A stretch of 64,000 bases of DNA from Hydractinia symbiolongicarpus (lineage: Eukaryota > Cnidaria > Hydrozoa > Anthoathecata > Hydractiniidae): assembly GCF_029227915.1 (NCBI RefSeq), contig NC_079877.1, forward strand, positions 13,577,351 through 13,641,350. The letters run 5' to 3'. The notes under the pieces were generated by a model that did not search any database, was not told the origin of the DNA, and saw only the letters and a program-made list of their open reading frames with translations. Positions within the stretch are counted from its first letter, which is position 1; each line of letters starts with the position of its first letter. This document shows, piece after piece, positions 58,848 through 64,000 of the stretch. The position numbers were made by a program, and so were the translations under genes.

Positions 58848-59496
58848 TATGGAGTTATATGTGGGACAGTATTCGTGTATGGCTTTCGTCGCGTCGTAAT
58901 TCTTTTCGTCGTGTCATATCTTTCTTCGCGGCGTGGCCTTCTTTGACTCGTAATAGTTTTCGTGGTGTCGTATTTTTCTTCGTAGGGTGGTTTTCTTCGC
59001 AGCGTAATGGTTTTCGTCGTGGCATGTTACTCTTGTTGGTGTGATCTAATGTTTTGTCGTGCTGTGTGTCACTTCGTGGGGTATTTCACTTTGTGGCGAA
59101 ATAGTTATGCTTTTTTTTACACGGAATTACTAATTTCGTGAAGCTTTTACCCAATATATTTCACTTTCTTTCTAGTGGCTTTGGTCTTTCTACTGGGTAA
59201 AGCTAGCTATTATTATTGTCATTTTTTTTATTAAACGATACATTCTTAAATATAGATTTACTTAGCTAGCTAGCTAAATCTATAGCTATACATCTATCTA
59301 TAGTTATACATTTTAAGCATGCTACACTGTATAATCTGTTATCTATTTTGTAGTTTAAATGGATAAAAATATAAAGATAAAAATTTTTGATACGAAGTAA
59401 AATATCGCACGAAGTGAAATACGCCGTGACGAACACTAACACAACTCGACGGAACGTAAAACCATACACGAATATTGTCCCACTGATAACTCCATA
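58848..59496. mobile_element. Foldback element with inverted arms and CGT-rich internal repeats
   Basis: TATGGAGTTATATGTGGGAC and the following ATTCGTGTATGG at 58848-58880 are inverted at about 59465-59496. Further in, words such as TATTTCACTTTGTGG at about 59078-59093 pair with their complements at about 59395-59440. Between the arms the left half is a degenerate array of TTTTCGTCGTG-type units. No transposase and no clear target duplication. Confidence 0.55.
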
Positions 59497-60880
59497 GTCA
59501 GGGACGCGAATTACAAAACCTCTTAATTTTTTATACCCCAGGGTTAAAAAGCATGGTATTGAGGGGGTAACGATGAACAAGATACGATACGCGTCTTATT
59601 TCTGGCAGTTTTTATGAATGGCTGAAACGAATATTCTGAAATAAGTAGGTTATGCTGCGCGAGACATTTGCATAGTCAATCGATGCATTGTAAACTATCA
59701 CATTTGTTGACATGTGTGCACGGTCTTTGCTTTTGTGAACTGAAACTTTCGCAAATGTTAAAAGTTTCGCCCGTGAGAAAAAATCACGAAAAATTCGTCC
59801 GTCGTCGTAATGTCGCGTTTGCTATTTCGCGTAACACGACTTTTTTTCTAACGTACAGGTATTGTTAATAGGGAAGACTTTGCGACATAAAATTTTCGCA
59901 AACCGATACTCTTAAAAATTTTAAGCTAGTATCGACTTTCTCGAATGACGAAAAGTTAGCTCTAGAAATTTCAAATGTTTCAAGCCCTAAAACTTGATGT
60001 TTTATTTATCAAAGCGTAAAACTGAAACTGAAATAGAGAATCCATTCTTAGCCGCAAATTTTTAGCGAACCTTGAATTTTGCGAATTAAAAGAAAAAAAA
60101 TTTCGCGAATTGATGCTCTTAAAAAAACTTCGCCACCTAAACATTCGCCTCTATTCTTTGCGTGTAATTTCTTGACAAGTAATTTGTTATGACGTAAAAA
60201 AAGTTAATACGTCACAACGACAGACATGTTTAAGTGACGTTATAAGGTTGAGAAAAAGTGATGAAAAAAAATAAAGTGGTCGATTAACTTCTTTTATAAC
60301 AATAAACACAAAAATAAATATAAAAGAAATTTGTCTCGCACAATAACACTGGTTTATTGCTTTTTGACTGACCAAGTACATCAACCGCAACATTTGTAAC
60401 AACAAGACAACAATTGTACTCTTTTTACAGCGGAAACTAGAAAGAAAAAACTCTCAAAACCCGAAAGAGCATACACATTAGTGAAACGTGATAAAACTAA
60501 AAGCAAAGCAGAAACCATTGATTCATTCAGATGGTACTCTATCCGAAAGCCCAACTAAGGAAGTGTTTGAAAATATTAATAAAATCATTCAGAATCAAAA
60601 TATAAAACCATAGAGATGATTATTTATAAACCACAAAACATGTACATATATACTAAACCAGAATTTTGATACCACGTGCAATATATATAGCAAGCTTTAT
60701 CCAACAATATATTCGTATACATTCTTTAAAAGGGAAAATAAAACAAAAAATCACATTGTCTTCGAGTACAACTGAAGATAATATCAACTAAATGTGCTGC
60801 TTTGATTATATACTATGATGAAAACTGAAGGAACAAACAAAAATAATCAATTTTGAACTAAACTTAGCACGAGCAGCAGG
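59497..60880. other. Spacer and 3' flank of the universal stress protein gene
   Basis: Holds TTCGCGAA-family relics at about 59750-59900 and 60050-60150. The final stretch before 60881 should be the 3' UTR of the minus-strand stress-protein gene. No other gene seen. Confidence 0.45.
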
Positions 60881-61729
60881 TTACTCTGGTGGTACGACAG
60901 TGACGGGTACATGTGTGTGGTGCAAGACATAATCACTAACACTACCAACGAAGGTACGACGGATGGCATTTAAACCACGAGATCCCATCACTATCATTGA
61001 TGCGTTCTCTTTCTTCGCAGCAACACAAATGGCTTCTCCTGGCTTACCAGATTCCAGCAAAGTTTTTTTCTTCAACTGTAAAGAAACAACCAGTATCAGG
61101 GCGTAGGATTAAATTTTTATCACGACTGAAAATATACTTCAGTCTCATTGATTTTCGCACATTCGCGCAGAAGTTAGTTATTGCGTGAAATTCAGTAAAG
61201 AAATTACGCTAACTTGCGCTAAAATATGCTTAGAGAAATGCAACTTTATTTTTTCCAAATCCTGAATTTTACTATTTTCTCCTTGTTATTGATGTGGGCA
61301 AATTCAAACTAATTCTTACCTTTTTCGCTTCACATAACATTTCGTAATGTGCGGCTAGTTTTTGTGTCTTTTCCACCTGCTCTTGAATCTTCTTCGTCCA
61401 TTCTGCGGCTGGCATTTGCAGAGGTTCTGTCAAATTAATAAGAAAATAATTTGAAATACCAGCATGCTAACATGGTGGCTAGGGGGATTATACAGGATTT
61501 TTATTTGAAGAAACAAAGATTTATCAGGAAGATGAAATGGTGTCAACTATTATTCATTCAAATAGCGCTGACATGGAAAAACATAACTACTGTAAACTCA
61601 TAAAGAAAAATTTCAAAAAGAAAACTTTTAACTTCATACCATGTATACTAAACGTGGGTAAGTGAGGTGTGGTGGTAACATGTAATATCAAAATGGTATC
61701 TTCAGCTTTCATCAAATTCTCCACATAAA
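60881..61729 (-). CDS. Universal stress protein (UspA domain), last three exons, partial
   Basis: Three minus-strand exons join in phase. They are 61640-61729 (acceptor TTTGTAG, donor GTATGA), 61320-61426 (acceptor TTGACAG, donor GTAAGA) and 60881-61075 (acceptor TTTACAG, stop TAA). The first encodes DTILILHV, typical of the second UspA strand. The second is a charged helix. The third contains ASMIVMGSRGLN, and the ATP-binding signature G-x2-G-x9-G-S is intact. It ends with the usual VPVTVVPP. UspA-type proteins bind ATP and are linked to stress tolerance; cnidarians are among the animals that have them. The first exon, with the start and the N-terminal VAVD strand, is not visible up to 64000 and probably lies outside. 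Confidence 0.85.
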
Positions 61730-62206
61730 CTACAAAGAAATGATTAAATACCATCTAACACAGGATTACAAGTCAAATCAAAAATTTCAAAAATAAAAGA
61801 AATTAAATTTATCTCAAATAATTTCACGAAAACAAGCATGTGGTTTCTAGTTAATAACAACATAAGATATTAAGCCGATAAATAGAAATAAAAAAAATAA
61901 AAATAATATACAAATATAAAATTTATATATATAAAAAAATTAATACATATAAATAAACAAGGAAATTTTAGAACAGTAGAGAAAAAAAATCACGCAAACA
62001 TGAGATTTTAACATTTATCCCCTTGGTTAAATTTCTTTAAATTAAAATTAAATTAGTTGAAATTGCAAATATATGTTGAATTCCTTAACATCACTTTTAA
62101 CCTAATAAACAGTTCAACGTCATTATATTGATTGAAGTTAATTTAATTTAGACAAATAAAGCATAAAATATTCTTTAATAACTTTTATTTTTAATTTTCT
62201 TCAAGG
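61730..62206. other. Intron of the stress-protein gene, left part
   Basis: Very AT-rich intronic sequence. Nothing else seen before the LINE fragment. Confidence 0.5.
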
Positions 62207-62673
62207 ATTTAGGCCTGTGTAAGAAGTGTTATGTTGTACGGTAGTGAGACATGGGCAGTGAAGCAGGAAGATCTTGACCGTTTAGAAAGGAATGATATGA
62301 GAATGGTTAGGTGGATGTGTAATGCCAGTCTGAGAGACAGAAAGAGTTCAGATGAGCTAAGAAGCAGGCTAAGTCTCTGTAGAATTAAAGATGTTATCCA
62401 GATAAGAAGATTGAATTGGCTGGGGCACTTGGAAAGAATGGAGGAGGATAATTGGGTAAGAAAGTGTAGAGACTTGATAGTTCCTGGGGCAAAGCCCAGA
62501 GGCAGACCGAGAAAGACTTGGCAGGAGGTTATAAGGACAGACTTGATAGAGAGGAAGTTGAGTTTAGATCTAACACAGTCTAGATCAGATTGGAAGAGGG
62601 TCATTAATATACCCCGTCCAACCCATGCTAGCATGGAAAACGGACGTTAAGCCGAGAATGATGATGATGATGA
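62207..62673 (+). mobile_element. 5'-truncated LINE, 3' end of reverse transcriptase ORF
   Basis: An open frame gives the characteristic C-terminus of a LINE ORF2: RSVMLYGSETWAV, RMVRWMCNASLRDRKSSDEL, RRLNWLGHLERM and GRPRKTWQEVIRTDL. A stop follows at 62648-62650, then about 10 bp later an (ATG)n-like tail (GATGATGATGATGAT). The reverse transcriptase core is absent. The frame is intact and the tail clean, so the insertion is fairly recent. It sits antisense in the stress-protein intron. Confidence 0.85.
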
Positions 62674-64000
62674 TTTACTAAAAATTGTCTGACAGAATAA
62701 AGAAATAAAGATAGGGCTAGGTAAATTAGCACTCAGTAAAACTAGTCGATATATAATAAAAATTAAGTACAGTTGATAGACTCTTTTTTATAAGCGTTAA
62801 CGTTTATAAGCATACTCAAATTCACTGAAACTGTGCATACCTTGAAGCTAAAAAACATATCTAACAACCAAAATCATTTTAAGAACACTGCAGTGTAGCC
62901 TTACACAAATCCAATATGTATTCTTTATTCTTGATAAAGGAAAGGTTTGCACGATAGTTTGGAAATAAGCATATTGCTAAGCTTACTTTCAGGCTCAAAT
63001 TGGAAAAATCTTAAGCATACTGAGCCTCAGCCCAAATCAAAATGAGCGTATTTGTAAAAATTTCTATTTTTTCAGCAATTAAAAATTCCTAGGTAGTAGG
63101 TTTTAAATACAAATAAATAATACTAAAACACAAGAACTTCTATGCGACTTAAGGTGAGCAAACCATTATCCACAAATTAACATTTTAATAGATTAAGGAG
63201 ATGTTTAAAAAAAAAAAAAAAAAGAAAAAAAAGAAAAAAAAAACAAAGAAAAAAAAGATAAAAAAAATTTACAGGTTTGTGTTCAGCATTTGAAATAAAA
63301 GAAAGAGAGCTTTACTGTGATTAAAAATTATCACTTATATTATAATAAAAAAAAATTTCAATAATAAATTTTTTTTTTTTATTAAAGTGTAACAGGAATA
63401 GGACGAAACAATTGATAAAAATGGTTTAAATAAACTTTTCATCAGGTGCAACACATGATACTGTGGGGTGCTATGTATTTTGAATATCACATAAGCTTAG
63501 ATGTACCACATGTGACTCTTTTTTTTACTTGCAGTCAGCCACCCTCTTTCTTTGTGCAAAAATTAAAGCAAGGCACAAAAGTTGAGGAATTTTAAGTTAC
63601 GTATTTTAATAAGCAAATTAAAACACAACCTATGAAAAAAAGTTTTTTATTACAACAGAGTGAAATTTTAATAAACTAAAGATTGTTGTATCTGGCATAT
63701 TATTATTATATTATCTGTCTAATGATAACAACTTCTGGGTTAACCAGTTTATTTTACATTTGATTGCTTAACAATTGTCTGAAATTTTTAAATCATCAGA
63801 TAGGCAACTCATTTTAGCATTTCCGAGGAGAAACAAAGCTTTAAATACATTATCCAAGCTCAATATTTATATTAGCTTTTAAAGTAGCATTTTCTAAATG
63901 ACTATGAAATATATATTATGTGAATAATTAAAAAAACTGACAGTAAAGTTGATTTGTGACAGTTTTAAATTGAATTTAAAATGAAATGTTAATTGATCTG
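62674..64000. other. Probable continuation of the stress-protein intron
   Basis: AT-rich with an A-rich low-complexity run at 63207-63261. I looked for the missing first exon of the minus-strand stress-protein gene and did not find it. Confidence 0.45.

Overview
This is an AT-rich, repeat-laden eukaryotic window with spliced genes, LINEs, MITEs and very long pure microsatellites. It is almost certainly from an invertebrate animal. I lean towards a cnidarian, possibly hydrozoan. The reasons are an ATP-type universal stress protein in an intron-bearing gene, MITE families with CTCGTCCCC-type and GAATAAGCGCC-type ends that I associate with cnidarian genomes, and general base composition. This placement is inference.

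The main content is a head-to-tail cluster of six minus-strand genes between 6.3 and 40.2 kb, here called A to F: 6325-7065, 7981-8967, 10790-13507, 15140-16498, 22827-27110 and 37141-40185. Each is a single open reading frame. Each encodes a signal peptide, then one compact eight-cysteine 'head' of about 65 residues containing a GRCLC(W/Y)xGWTGPN core (three heads in gene E), then a long Thr/Ser/Pro mucin-like tail built of tandem repeats. The heads are clearly homologous, but the repeat differs completely from gene to gene: a roughly 29-residue Cys-containing unit in B, 51 residues in C, PEP-T runs in D, a 9-residue unit carrying an N-glycosylation sequon in E, and a 10-residue PPT(7)E unit in F. 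A and B also share a His/Lys-rich basic C-terminus. I recognise no named family. The cluster looks like a lineage-specific, tandemly expanded set of secreted or cell-surface mucins, and it is the best candidate here for an undescribed system.

Flanking and interspersed material: 1-730 is the open end of an unrelated acidic protein gene cut by the window edge. 16.5-22.8 kb holds a decayed Tigger/pogo-type transposase and a palindromic MITE. 28-37 kb holds a decayed LINE ending in about 177 TAA units, an island of small hairpins, a coiled-coil-coding exon and a TA-flanked MITE. 40-56 kb is gene-poor and carries two related transposons with 9-10 bp target duplications, about 120 GAA units, and two minisatellites.

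The right end, 56-62 kb, holds the 3' exon of a glyoxalase/VOC-fold protein and the last three exons of a universal stress protein. The latter's upstream intron contains a 5'-truncated LINE. These look like ordinary cytoplasmic housekeeping genes unrelated to the mucin cluster.
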